From contig NC_066604.1 of NCBI RefSeq assembly GCF_905475345.1, positions 1,012,501-1,076,500 of the forward strand: DNA of 64,000 nt, read 5' to 3'. The stretch comes from Vespula vulgaris. Its lineage: Eukaryota > Arthropoda > Insecta > Hymenoptera > Vespidae. The stretch's first letter is position 1. Every line of letters starts with the position of its first letter. The translations under genes were made by a program, and so were the position numbers. Below the pieces are notes generated by a model. It had not been told where the DNA came from. It worked only from the letters and a program-made list of their open reading frames with translations, and did no database searches. Shown one piece after another: positions 40,053 to 52,653 of this stretch.

Positions 40053-40118
<66 letters not shown>
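40053..40118. repeat. Long AT microsatellite
   Basis: About 33 uninterrupted TA units, the longest dinucleotide run in the window. It lies about 290 bp upstream of the first ionotropic receptor start codon. Confidence 0.95.
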
Positions 40119-40122
<4 letters not shown>

Positions 40123-40407
40123 ATTAGACAGACATTCATTTTTCACGTAATCACGGTGGTAATAGAGGTAAAAGCCTTTACCATTATCAAACAAGTTTTT
40201 TTTTTCTTTTTTCTTTTTTATTTTCTTTTTTTATCAGACACATACGATCTTGACGTATTCGTTCATTAGGGTCAAAACGTGGAATAATGATTTCAGATAC
40301 GTTCAATAAATTGCTTTACGTATATATATTTTTTAGGTCGCTATTCTATCTTTTATATTTTTCTATAAGTATATTCAATAGAACTGGTTTGCGAAGAACG
40401 GTCACCG

Positions 40408-40639
40408 ATGATCGTTCGAGTTTCTTTAATACTCGCGTTACTTCAATATATTTTTGATAATGGGTTAGCTGCTAGTGGTTTGATATGGGACAAGTATCAA
40501 CAAAATTTCGTTCAATTATATTCGATACCGAGATTCGCAGCTTTAAATGCTGAGGTACAAGCCAGACGTCGACGACCAGAGTTGTATGAATTTCATCGTG
40601 AACCCATCAGAGTGGCTTACTATCAGGTTTTTTTCTTTC

Positions 40640-40701
<62 letters not shown>

Positions 40702-43700
40702 AATATTCTTGAAACGATTCGATTGTGAAATTGATTTTAACGATAAGTAAAAAGTATATTTTTTTAATTAAAAATATTTTTTCTTTTTGTAAAATATATT
40801 TTTTTAATTAAAAATAGATTTTACTGCGACAGTTCTTTTTCTTTTGCAGACATATCGAATCCGAACATACTTAGAAATTATTTTTCTACGATAATTAGAA
40901 AGAGATAAAGTAAATGTTTATTCTCGATAAATCATATCCTTTCATTTGATTTTACTATAATTAAAGAAAGAAACGGAGAAAGAAAAAAAAAGAAAAAAGA
41001 AACAAAATAACGTGAGAAATGGAGAAAAATTTCTATCGTTTTTACGATCACAAATTAATTCAGATCACTTTCTCGATCGTCGACAAGTTTGACGCGTTTA
41101 TGTTATATATTTTCTTTTCTCTTCTTTTTTTTTTTTCTCGTCGCATATCACACTTTTTGATACAGGATCCTCACGTGGTCATGTTCTACGAAAACAACAC
41201 CAAAATTAGAGGTATTTCCGGCGAAACATGGACGTTACTCGCCGATTATTTAAACTTTACGTACGTAAACGATAATGCTATTATTATTTAAGTTATATCT
41301 AATCGTTAACGAAAAAAAAAAAAAAAATAGTATCGAAACGAAATTAATCGTCGAATTATTTTCGAAATATTTTCTTCTTAGATTAATACCAGTGAAGAGC
41401 AGTTCTAATACGTTTGGTGAACTTTTGAAAGACGGCACCTACGACGGGCTCATGGGTATTTTTAAACGTAATGAAACTGATGTTATTTTGCGAACCGGAC
41501 TTTATAGGTTTCGTAAAAAAGATATGGATTATACAGTACCTATTTATGGTACCGGGTAATAATATATACTCACAACTTAACTCTTAATTTAATTTTGTTT
41601 CGAAAATATATTATTTATTAATAATTTTCTTTTTTTGCGCTCAATTCAATCTTTCGCGAATGAAATTTTTTTTATCAACATTTTTCTTTATAGTAAAAGA
41701 AATAGTATAGTATATAGTAGTTATAGTATAGAAAAAGAAATGATCGAAAGAATCTAATTCGGTCGATTAAGAAAGTCAAAATTTTCTAACACGTTGATTT
41801 TATCTAATATGAAAAATCAATAACGTTGAATGACGATTGAATTTAATTTGCAAGAAGGAAGATCGATTTTGTATTGTGCAAAATTAATTTTTTCTTTTCT
41901 TTTTTTTTTTTGTTCGTATGTTCTTATTATTATCGTTTTTATTTTTTTTTTATTTCTTATTTTTTTCAGATATAATTTGCTAATCCGCCCGAAATGGCAA
42001 TATAATAATATGTGGTTAATAGCAATGTTCTCGATAAATACCTGGTACTTTATTATATCCTTATTCGTGATTCTCAGTCTTTTTGGTTATTACGCACAAA
42101 AGATACCAGAAATAAATACTAAGGAAAATAAAATCAAACTCAATTTCAATCTGAGCGATCACATCTTTCATACGTTCGCTATGATGTGTTCCCAAGGTAA
42201 AAATAAAGTATAGGATCGATAAAATCATTCTAGATCAGAGATTCCCAAAGTTTCGATCGTGCTAATAATACAAATATATGTATATATTAAAATATGAGAA
42301 CAGTTTAGATTTTCATCCTTAGAAATGATTCACGAAAAAATTTACGTTTTCAAAAGTTGATTATTTTTTGAGAAACAAATCTAACAGAGAATTAAGTTAA
42401 ATAAAAAATTTCATTATTTTCTAATTCTCAGAAAGAGGATTAAAATTATTATTCTATAATTCTAATAAATTTATTTACAATAATAAATCAAAATAATAAT
42501 AATAATACATTTTTTGTAAATCGAAAAAAGATATTATGAATTTTAATTTCAAAGTTAAAAAAGAAATATATATATATATATTTAAATTTATAATTTTATA
42601 AATCTATAAATGATTAAAAAAATTAAGTGAAACAATAAATTCCATTTTTCGATATAGAGTCGAAAACAAAAAGATGAAATTAAAAATAAAACTCTCATTA
42701 TACTTGTGTTCGTCGACAATCGATAGTACTTTATAAAAAAAGAAAAAAAAAAGAATTAATTCGATCGAAAATAAAGAAAAAAAAAAGAAAAGAAAAAGAA
42801 AAAAACAATTTTCAAGACAATTTCAAATGAAAATCATTCGACCTTTTGAAAAATTTTTAATGTTTTGGGAAACTCTGTTTTAGATAATTGTAATAATATT
42901 TCAATAACAACGACTAATATCTCAACGATAAAAAAAATTTATTTTCTTAGGATATCTTCCAACGGATTATTTAGACAAATTCAAGATACTTTCCACTTCG
43001 AAGAATATCTTTTCTTGGCTGATATTTTTGACCTTTAGCTCGCATTTGATATATCGTATGACTAACAGAGAAGTGATACCACCGTTCAAGGACTTAACAG
43101 ATTTATTAAGCAATACCAATTATATCGTATTGAGTTTTCGTGGATCAATGATATACGAATCCTTCGAGGTATGAAATTAAATCGGATTAGTTATTACGAT
43201 CGAACGCATGTAATCATAAGATTTTCTTTTTTTTTCTTTATCTTTTAGAAACAAATAGAAAAACTAATGAATGATAATCCCAAATGGGAGAATCGCGTAC
43301 AGTTTATGGACGATGAAAGAGAGATCTATAAAACAGCGTGTGAAAACGAAGATAAATATGCGATATTCGAAGTACACGACACGTTCACGGTTATAAGTAG
43401 ATTCGTTTGTACATTAATACCCGTAGGTAATCTTTATTACAAAACATGGATTTCATTCGGCATACAAAAATATCTACCATACAAACGAACGATTGACGTC
43501 GCGTAAGTTAATAATAATATAAATTATAAGTAGAATAAAATCAAATTGAATCATTATTTCAAATCGAATTGAATAGTTTCTCTCATGAAATATATACTTT
43601 GATTCGAATAGGCTCATCAAGATGCAAGAAGTTGGATTGGTTGATTGTTTGAAGGAACGTTGGTTGTTAACAAAACTCGACAACAAGGAGAACAGTCCTT

Positions 43701-43873
43701 TTAAGAAGATCGACTTCGATCAAACTTACGTTATATTTTGTATCCTAACGATAGGAATTTTTGCGGCCATTTTGGTACTCGCTATTGAACATATCGTCTT
43801 CTTTTACGAGTCGAAATTAAATACGACTGGGAAACGAGTTAAACGAAAAACTTTAAAAGCGTTAATTAAATAA
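40408..43873 (+). CDS. Ionotropic receptor, chemosensory iGluR-like (copy 1)
   Basis: A ligand-gated cation channel subunit of the insect ionotropic receptor family, expected in sensory neuron membranes. Exons 40408-40626, 41166-41260, 41382-41555, 41970-42196, 42951-43168, 43249-43502 and 43612-43873 give 482 residues with all phases matching. A hydrophobic N-terminus may be a signal peptide. The short S1 lobe includes GLMGIFKRNETDV and DYTVP. TM1 is at about 178-205, the pore segment at about 225-242 (FAMMCSQGYLP), TM2 at about 250-270, then an S2 lobe starting PPFKDLTDLL and including MQEVGLVDCLKERW, and TM3 at about 436-461. There is no amino-terminal clamshell domain. The glutamate-receptor SYTANLAAF motif is absent, as is usual for divergent receptors. 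The ligand is unknown. It looks like a lineage-specific divergent receptor and not IR8a or IR25a. The exon 1 donor (CAG/GTTTTT) is weak and is followed by a 540-bp intron with an AT array. Confidence 0.9.
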
Positions 43874-44969
43874 CGAAACAAATAAGATCGTGATTATAAT
43901 GACAATATATATCGGGTGTATCAATAGCGACGATATTTCGAATTTTTCAAGACGATGTAAAGATTAATAACATCAACTAAGTCAAATAAACAAATGTTGA
44001 TTCAGAAAAATTGATCGTATGATTGTTTATATTAAATCGTAGAAACGTGAAATATGAATATCTTGAAAACTGGACGGTCATAATGATTGATTATTTTTTC
44101 TTATGGGATCCTATGTAAAAAATATTATCTACATGAACGAATTGAAGCAATAAGACGTTTTCGATAAGAGAACGTCATTTTACGATGCTATTGTATTTAA
44201 TTACTTACTTGCTCTTTGATTTTGACAATGAAGAGAAGGGGAGGACGCCATTTTGAACAGCCGTCGAACATCCGTTAGTTTTATTTAAATACGATGCTAC
44301 GTAATATGTGTTAGATAACGTGTTATTAGATAAACAATTACGTTTTCGTGTTCTATTTTTCTAAGGTTTTATTCGATAACATTTCTTCTCGTATTGATGC
44401 TTTGTTCGTCCTTGAAAATCTGTATGGTTATTATCGAAAAACACCGAACATCCGTATTTTTCTATAATTTTCCGCGGATTTAATTCATTCGTGATATTTA
44501 AATATGATTCTGCGACGTCGCGTTACGTTAAAATAATTTCAATCGAATCTACTGTGTTAAATAAAACCATATATTCGAGTTTTATCATGCTTGACGCTTT
44601 ATATGCTTCGCCTTAATCATGTTTCATCCGATAGGTTGAAGATAATGATGTTAAAAAATAGAAAAAAAAAAGGAAAAGAAAAAACAAGACGAAAAAAAGC
44701 GAGATCTAACGATAAATTTGAAACATTGTTTCCAATTTTTTTTGTTTCTGTTTCTTTTTTTTTTCTTTTCGTCGATATAATATATTTACTCTCTTATATA
44801 CGTTTATATATATATTCATATATACATATGTATATCGTAAGATCGTCAATTCTTTATAATAGATTTCAATATGGTCGAATTTCCGTTTCCATTTATCATG
44901 CTTTATCATCAGTTATATAATACTTAATTTATCCTAAAACGAAATGTCATTGTGTAATAGTATTATTTG

Positions 44970-45018
<49 letters not shown>

Positions 45019-46287
45019 CTATTTACTCTAATATTTTATCATTATATTAAATGTTATTGTAATTAATGATATTAAGATTAGGATTATTAACTTCGTTTAT
45101 ATTGCATTAATTAATTGACATTATTATCTTTTGTAAATATTCGTTTGATATAATTTTCTTTTCTTTGTTTTTCTTTTTTTCTTTTTTTCTTCTCTCCGAG
45201 ATATTTCACACTATTCAATATTTTCATTATATCGAAAAGAAGTATAAGAGAAAATAATTTAGATGGATTGATTGATTGATTGATTGAATATTTTCTGTAA
45301 ACAATAATTGTGTACTATTGAAATAAATAAATAGTATATTATATATCAATTTCAATGTGCATTGATTAATCAATAAAATTATTCCACAATTCTTTTCCCT
45401 TTGTGTTAGCAAATTATTTATAAAATTGAAAGGGTCTTCAAATATTCTTCAGTATTATTAAACAAAGAAAATATTAATTAAAAGCTTGGACAAATTTGTA
45501 TCAAATTGAAAATATATATAATATAGATATAGATATATTAAATAATTTATTATAAATAAAAAATTAATAAAATAAAAATGTTTCGAACGTTCTTATTATA
45601 TTAATTTTTAATGTTACTTTTATAACATTAATTTTCATTAATTTATATTTATTTCGAAGTAGTTCATAAAAAGTTTTCAACATTTGAAAACTTATAATTT
45701 ATTTTTAATAATTAATGTATTATAAAAAATATATATTATTAAATGATATACATATATCTAGATTCATAATCCATCCTCACAATAATTAATTTCAATTTGA
45801 CATAGTATGTAATAATAAAATAAATAAATTTGAAATTATTAAACATATCTTTTTCCGTGATGATATTAAACAACATTCGAAAGATTTCATAAAACGTTCG
45901 AATTATTTCAATATCTTTTCAATTATTTCTTGCTTTATTTCGTAGTTTCACGTCAATTAATCTCCGATATAATTTTCTCAAAATACCGTTAATTATATAT
46001 ATTATATAAATAAATTATATAATCATATTATATCAAATACATAATTATATATAAAAATATAATTACAAAATTATATAATTATATTAAATAAAATTATTAA
46101 ATTCCAGTTTACACTTAAATCCATTCTCGATTTATCAGAAACATTTAACGTAACTCACGTGTTAGAAAAAAAAAAGATGTATAAAAAAATTGTTAGAGAA
46201 CATATATATAAAAAATAAAAAAGATTTCGTACACGTTAGAAAATAACAAACGTATCTAAAAGGTATGACTAGTCTAAAAACTTATGA

Positions 46288-46323
<36 letters not shown>

Positions 46324-46851
46324 CAGATTATTTAAATGTGCTTCTATTTTTACCAAATAGGTTTTTACTAGGAAACATTACCTACTGTCATATAATGACA
46401 CTTTGCATTACGATAAACAACACGGAAGGATAACACATGACTAATGGAAATAGAAAGTGGAGAAAGAGGGAAGAGTGGAAGAGGGTGGAAAAACTCGGGC
46501 GCATAAAAAGAAAAAAGAGAGAGAGAAAGAGAATATAGTTTGTGTGTGTTACTTTACATTGCTATAAAAAATCTGTGATTGTTACATATACACCAAGCTT
46601 AATGCGAAAACGAGAAATTAGATAACATAAATCGTTATCGAAATGTCTGCCCTTACCTACGTAATATCTGTTCGCACGCTAAATTATTAAAGGACACGCG
46701 ATTTTACGGTTTATATTTCTACCAATCGAAATCAGAGAACATCATTCTTACACTTTACTGTTCAGTGACGAAACCGAATATTCAGTAGTTTGTTCGTGTT
46801 GTTCGTTCGATTAATTTTTCTTACTGTTTTTCTTTATCTATTTTTATCGTC
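43874..46851. other. Spacer between the two ionotropic receptor genes
   Basis: About 3 kb of AT-rich sequence with no exon-like frame and no visible remnant of a third receptor. It includes an AT array (about 44975-45011), a GATT array (45266-45286) and a CT array (about 46291-46319). A CGAACATCCGT block occurs twice (about 44266 and 44447), each followed by an ATTTAAATAYGAT block, hinting at a small old duplication. Confidence 0.55.
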
Positions 46852-49414
46852 ATGAAACGTATCTTATTGATGGCAACGATGCAAGATCTATTCATGATTT
46901 CATATACGATCGGTGGTGTAATATGGGATAAAAATCTTGGAAACTTCGTACCAATATTCAGCGTTGGTCCTTACTCGATCCTTCATCGTGAATTATTATT
47001 GAAACAACGAGAAATGGAGACGCATAATTTTCAAGGAGAAACCATTCAACTTACTTACTATCAGGTAAACGATAAAAAAACGATAAGAAACTGATAATAA
47101 CAATAATAAAAATAATAATGACGACGACGACGATAGAAAATCTTTTTTTTTATTTTTCTCATTCTTTTCTTCGTCTTTCTAAAATAAATAATAATAATAA
47201 TAATAATAATAAAAAATATTTGTTAAAGTAAACGTATACATCTTCTCTTTATTTCTTTTCTCTATTTACCACAGCAAAAAAATATAGTATCCTTCGATAA
47301 AAATAATACCAAGATCACAGGACTTGCCGCTGATATATGGAATATGCTGGCCGACTCATTGAATTTTACGTAAATTTCAAACAATTATGAAATATTAATA
47401 TTCGAGTACTAACTTGTTGGTAATTTGTTATTGTAATCAAATTTCTTTCTCTTTCTTTCTTTTTTTTCTTTTTTTTTTCTTTAGATTAAAACCAATACGT
47501 ACGAACGAAACATATTCTGGTAATCACAAGGATGATATTTTTGATGGTTTGTTAGGTAAAATTCAAAGACACGAAACCGATGTAATACCAAAAATAGAAA
47601 TATATTCTAGTCGGTTTGTGGCCACTACTTTTACACCTGCACTCTGGACTACTCCGTATGTAATATAATATTTATGAAAATATAATTTACATATACGTAT
47701 ATATATATAAAATATATTTTTTATACATAATATATAGACAACGACTATTCATTCAAGTGAAATATACACACGATCAAAATTGGATGTTGTATTTATTCTC
47801 ATGGAAAGTATGGTATTCAATTTTGATGATGTATTTAATATTAACCATATTCAGTCATATATCCCAAATAATCTTTTGTTATTACATCGAAAGAATCAAA
47901 CAAAAAGCATACTTCGCCGATCACTTTTTCTACAATCTCGCCATGTTGTGCAAACAAGGTAAATATTATAGATTATTTCTTTCTTTTTTTTTTTTTTTTA
48001 TTTTTATCTCTCGAAATCATCGTCGAGATTTTCGAAAATTTTCAGGAACACGTTATATTTATAATTATTAACATTTCAGGTTGTATCCCGAAAGAATTCG
48101 AAGGAAGATCTCGGATCATAGAATTATCGCTCGCTTTATTCTCTAGTTTAATTCATATAGCATTTTCTGCTTTGATATTTACATACATGACGCATAAAGT
48201 TTATATAAAACCTTTCGAAAATCTCGAGTACTTGAAGAATCATACGAATTATAAAATCGTTACTTTAAACGGATCTATTCCTTACCTAGCGTTTATAGTA
48301 AATATAATTCTTCTGTTTCTTAAAAAAAAGAAATAAATAAATAAAAGAAGAAAGAAAAAATACAAAGATGTGAAGAAACGTGACACAAATTTACAGAAAC
48401 AACACGAACGATTTTCTTATAATATTCTATTATAATATTAAACTTTTATATATATATGTATATATTATAATTATAATTATAATTATTATTAATTAATAAT
48501 TAATTGATATTTTAGAGGGGTAACCCAACTTTGAACGAACTCTTTGAAAATAAACGATTCATTATCACACAAACGGAGAGAGAGATGTACGAAAAGGCTT
48601 GTTCCAACGAATATACCATGTTTTATGCCGAAGATGTGTACGATGCAAAAGGAGAATATATCTGTAAATTGAAACCCATAGGGCAATCATATTATGAGAC
48701 ATGGATTGCATCCGCCATAAGTAAAAATTTCAAATATAAAAGGACGATAGATATTGGGTAAATTTAAATACATTCACGTATACATAATTCGTAGACACTT
48801 GAAAAATAAATAAATATAATAAATATATATATTTTATTTAACATATATATATATAAAGACATACAGTGTCCTAACGAAAAGTGTATACCAAGATTATTAT
48901 GAAATCCAGTACTTTTTTAAATGAAAAAAAAAAAAAAAAGAAAATATGGATATATATATATATATACATAGGATATATTTCATTTTAAATAATATAATAA
49001 ATCCGATTCTATTTGTTTTATAAATAAATATTTTAAATATAATTGGAAACAATAAAAAAAAAATCGGAGATATCTTTGCATATATCGTTTTAAATGATAC
49101 ACTCTTTATAAATACACATGTAAATATTATATGAAAATTAATAATAATATATCGTATTATATATCCTTAGTATCATAAGATTGCACGAGATTGGTTTAAT
49201 AACGAAATTGAAAAAACAATTGGGATCGAACTTTATGAAGGATACAGAATTGCAAAAACCAAGTCCGATCGAAATGAATCAAGTGTCTTTGATCTTTGGT
49301 ATGTTATCCGGTGCATCCGTTCTATCCAGCTTTATATTCGTTATTGAAAATTTAATATTCGTTTGGCAACATCAAAAGACACGATTAATTTCAACGAATA
49401 AATTTCAACGATGA
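46852..49414 (+). CDS. Ionotropic receptor, chemosensory iGluR-like (copy 2)
   Basis: A paralogue of the upstream receptor gene. Exons 46852-47064, 47275-47369, 47485-47655, 47738-47958, 48080-48297, 48516-48757 and 49171-49414 give 467 residues. Intron phases (0, 2, 2, 1, 0, 2) are the same as in copy 1, and exons 2 and 5 have identical lengths (95 and 218 bp). Shared landmarks include GVIWDK near the N-terminus, YYQ at the end of exon 1, DGLLGKIQRHETDV in S1, the pore segment LAMLCKQGCIP, KPFENLEYL after TM2, YKRTID, and HEIGLITKLKKQL before TM3. The two proteins are clearly diverged, so the duplication is old. No amino-terminal domain is present. Start codon ATG 46852 is supported by alignment with copy 1. 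The ligand is unknown. Confidence 0.9.
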
Positions 49415-49683
49415 TCATCTTTTAAAAGTTCAATATATTAGCTTGAGAATATATTTTGTTTTCGTTTTTACCTTTTTCTCTCCTGTCCCATGCTCGAAAC
49501 TGTTCGTTCTGAATGAATTTTCCCTTCTGAACGATATTTTCAATAAGCTTTTTATAAAATAAAAAAAAAAGAAAGAGGAAAAAAGAATTTTCTAAACTAA
49601 GTTTTGCAATCGATTTAATATCGATTTAATAAGACGTAAGAAAAAAGAAGTTTCTTCGTTTTCCATTTGAAAATCGCGGTATA

Positions 49684-49734
49684 TCGAATCGAATCGAATC
49701 GAATCGATACGATACGATACGATACGATACGATA
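49684..49734. repeat. CGAAT then ATACG pentanucleotide arrays
   Basis: About four CGAAT units followed by about five GATAC units, ending ten bases before the E-box upstream of the V-ATPase e gene. Confidence 0.85.
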
Positions 49735-49744
49735 TTCATTGATG

Positions 49745-49752
49745 TCACGTGA
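49745..49752. promoter_or_regulatory. CLEAR/E-box palindrome TCACGTGA upstream of V-ATPase e
   Basis: The context is GTCACGTGAG, nine of ten bases matching the CLEAR element GTCACGTGAC bound by TFEB/Mitf-type bHLH-zip factors. It lies about 150 bp before the start codon of a V-ATPase subunit. V-ATPase genes are established Mitf/TFEB targets in flies and mammals, so the position is meaningful, but binding is inferred. Confidence 0.55.
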
Positions 49753-49793
49753 GATATTTTCGATGTTATATCGATTTCTATCGAGAGTTTTAC

Positions 49794-49801
49794 TCATGTG
49801 A
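49794..49801. promoter_or_regulatory. M-box-like TCATGTGA upstream of V-ATPase e
   Basis: TCATGTG is the known Mitf M-box core. It lies 49 bp downstream of the TCACGTGA palindrome and about 100 bp before the V-ATPase e start codon. It could fall in the 5' untranslated region, because the transcription start is not visible. Confidence 0.4.
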
Positions 49802-49901
49802 TTACTACACACACCTGAGACCAAGTCCGCTGGTCGGAATTCGTAATTTCTTTGATCTATTTCTTATTTCTCGTTCGTTGATAATTCGAATAAATCGTAA
49901 A

Positions 49902-50521
49902 ATGGGAGCATCTGTAGCACCAGTATTAGTATTTACCATATTATGGGGAGCAGTTGGTATCGCTTTGCCCTGTTTCGTGCCTAATGGAACAAATCGTGGG
50001 TATGCTATATATTAAATATTTTAATACGGCCCATCCCACTGTGTGTCTATCTGTCAATGAAAATTTTTTCATGATCTAAAATTTTTTAATTAATTATTTC
50101 TATTTCTCTTTGTTTTTTTTTTCTTTCTTTCCACTTTAGAATACTACAAGTTGTTCTGATATTAACATCGTTTACTTGTTGGTTGTTGTAAGTATTATTC
50201 AGAGTTACATTTAAAAGTACTTATTGTTACCGATAATCACATATCATCGTTCCAGCTGGTTGTGTTGTTACATGGCACAAATGAATCCGTTAATTGGACC
50301 AAAGTTATCGAACACGACTATACTCATGATGGCTCAAGAATGGGTTTGTAAATTTTATCTATTATAACCCTCATTCTATTTACGTTTAATTTATGGACTT
50401 GATTATGTTATCTTTGTTATTTATTAAGTTACTAACTTAATAATTTGTTAGTTATTAGGTTATGATTAATGTTTTAATTTAACGATGACTTATTTCGTTT
50501 TAGGGTACACCAATCGAATAA
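49902..50521 (+). CDS. VhaM9.7: V-type proton ATPase subunit e (V0 sector)
   Basis: A small membrane subunit of the V0 sector of the V-ATPase, the pump that acidifies lysosomes, endosomes and secretory vesicles. Exons 49902-49999, 50140-50187, 50256-50343 and 50504-50521 give 83 residues, the usual size for the family. Two membrane helices are seen: about residues 8-28 (LWGAVGIALPCFVP) and about 35-60 (LTSFTCWLL then WLCCYMAQMNPLIGPKL). Asn-Thr-Thr near the C-terminus is a possible glycosylation site, as in known subunit e proteins. The last coding exon carries only GTPIE plus the stop. ATG 49902 fits the family N-terminus. E-box elements upstream suggest Mitf-type control. Confidence 0.93.
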
Positions 50522-51444
50522 TGAACAAATAAATAATCTATGTAATATGAATTTCTCTGTATATATATATACTTCATATAAATTACTTAACTGAATATAT
50601 TCCGAGAAACTAGGGTACACCACTGTTATATAGGCGATATGCTTCTATTTATCAATGTGAAATTGATCATATATATATATATAATTGTAATTTTTAAGTT
50701 AAAATATTTGTACAAATATTCTTAGGCTATATATGACCTAAATAACAAGTGTCATATTCGTAATACAAATTATTTCTCTTCAGTTAATTGTAAGATATAT
50801 AACGTACATTTTTGTCTTCGAATTTCCATTTACACTAGTGTTATTATTGTTGACACAAAATTGTAGTAGAAATAATTCCGTACTTCTAAAATGTAATTAT
50901 TGAAATTCTATGTTTCATGCTCAAGACAAAACAAAATGGTATTACTTTTATTATGATAGCGTGTAAATATATACTGCCAAAGTTGTATTAATGTGCATTT
51001 AAAATAATTCCATAAAAAAAATTAGATCAAAGTGTATAAAAATTACTTTACGAAATAGATTGAACTTCAATTTTCTTTACCATTTTGACGACTATTCGCA
51101 AAGGAATTATTGATAACTTTATTTTGCAATTATTACAAAAATGTAGTAGTTAGCAAAATGTATGTTTCATTATTAAAAAATCTATTATATACATTTTTCT
51201 TTATACACATAAATTTGATCAATCTATTAGATTATTTTTGCTAGATTCTACTATACAAATATATACATGTTATAGTAAGAAGCTTAAATATACTATAAAT
51301 ACATTAGATCGAATTGGACTGCTTTGGTTCCATTTTGATCAAGTTGAAACGTGAATAATGAAAATCTGAGAAAGATTTATTTTTATAATAACTTAACCTT
51401 ATTCACATTTAATACCCTGTGTTCACAATATGAATTAATATCAT
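50522..51444. other. Convergent 3' regions of V-ATPase e and the Myb/SANT gene
   Basis: AT-rich sequence between two convergent genes, with no exon-like frame. An AATAAA lies seven bases after the V-ATPase stop (50528-50533), but this is probably too close to serve alone. GGGTACACCA is partly repeated at 50504 and 50613. On the minus strand an AATAAA (51376-51381) follows the Myb/SANT stop codon by about 64 bp. Confidence 0.6.
51376..51381 (-). terminator. Candidate polyadenylation signal of the Myb/SANT gene
   Basis: AATAAA on the minus strand, about 64 bp downstream of the stop codon of the minus-strand gene. The spacing is plausible, but the hexamer is common by chance in such AT-rich DNA. 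Confidence 0.45.
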
Positions 51445-52653
51445 TTATACCTTTTCACAAAAAGATCCAAATTTAAATTCATTCAACGTTTCACACGTTA
51501 TATTCATTATGAGAGCTGAAAAAAGTTGATTACGCTCTCTCTGTATTTCATTATTATTTTCTATTGCCTCTCTCAAACGTCGAAGCTCTTTAATCTTTTC
51601 TTTTTCTAAATTAAGATGTTCTTCTCTAAGTGTTTTCATTTGTCTTTTTCTTTGTGTCCTTAATTTTACTCTTCCACGTATAGTATTTGGTTTTGTATCA
51701 CATACTATTTGCGTAGTACCATTGTAGTGTTCGGATCGATCAATTTGATCAGATAATATTTCAACGAAATCATCATCCGCTGCAAATTTTGCAGATAATG
51801 AACTGTCGCTATTAACAAGATTTTGCGATATCTTATCGCTATTTTCATTATCTTCTAAACTTGTATTTATCATAATAGGATAATCCTTCTCATAAATTTT
51901 TTGTAAATAGTCGTAATATTCCCACGTAACTCTTTCCTTCCCCATAAACGATTTTCTAATATTATCACGGATCTTGATGTACGTCCTTTTTAAGTTCCTA
52001 AATTTTTTATCTAAATTTTCAGCAGACACGTAATAATTCTTTTTCTCGAATTCTAGAGCAATTTCTTTCCAAAGAGTTTTCTTTTTTATTCTAGGATCTA
52101 TGAATTTTTCTTTCCTAGCATCATAGGCTTCAATTAGCAACAATGTTTTACTCCTTGTCCAAACGAACGAGGCCTCTGAAAGCAAACATTCACTACTATT
52201 AAGATATCTTACAATATTTTAGTTGAAGCTCTTACCCATTGGAAACAAATATTCCAATTATAAAAAACACTATATTGTCAAAGAAATCCTTCAATACGAT
52301 TAATAATAATTAATTTAGATAATAGTTCATAGAAATAATAAATATAGTTTCTTTAATTATTTCTTTTACAATTGGACACGTGCGCATGTACCAACCTGCT
52401 GTTGTATTTATATTTTGTACTTGATATTCCAAATTAGTACCATTTAATTTAATATACTCTGCAACAAAAACAGGATCTGGAAATTAAAGATGTCCATTTG
52501 TAAATTTTGATAAATCTAAAAAAAAAAAAATTATTTATATATATTTCGAATCATTGATAAATTACCACTTTTCAATCTTGTATGTACTTCCTTAGTATCT
52601 TTGATAGTGTAAATATAATTTCCTAAGTTATATCGACATTCGATTTCATCCAT
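51445..52653 (-). CDS. Myb/SANT-like (trihelix/MADF-type) DNA-binding protein
   Basis: A probable nuclear DNA-binding protein. Minus-strand exons 52653-52566, 52476-52396 and 52175-51445 join in phase to give 299 residues. An N-terminal segment of about 57 residues has no recognised domain. Residues about 60-150 form a Myb/SANT-like domain with spaced aromatics and basics: FVWTRSKTLLLIEAY, then TLWKEIALEF, then FRNLKRTYIKIRDN, then WEYYDYL. An acidic linker follows. A Lys/Arg/Glu-rich segment (about 215-280) is likely a coiled coil. This layout is common in insect Myb/SANT-like 4/5-type proteins, some of which are domesticated from Harbinger transposons. I see no nearby transposase, so origin is open. 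The ATG at 52653 is the first in frame on the first exon seen. A further 5' untranslated exon is possible. Confidence 0.85.

Larger units (their letters stand above)
37466..40407. other. Ror 3' region and intergenic spacer
   Basis: It begins with the probable Ror 3' untranslated region. It contains an inverted repeat (37892-37906 against 38312-38326), TTTTA and AAAATA arrays, a TTA array (38784-38880) and AT arrays (39011-39059 and 40053-40118). No exon-like open frame was found. The last 250 bp before 40408 should carry the promoter of the first ionotropic receptor gene, but no core promoter motif stands out. Confidence 0.6.
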
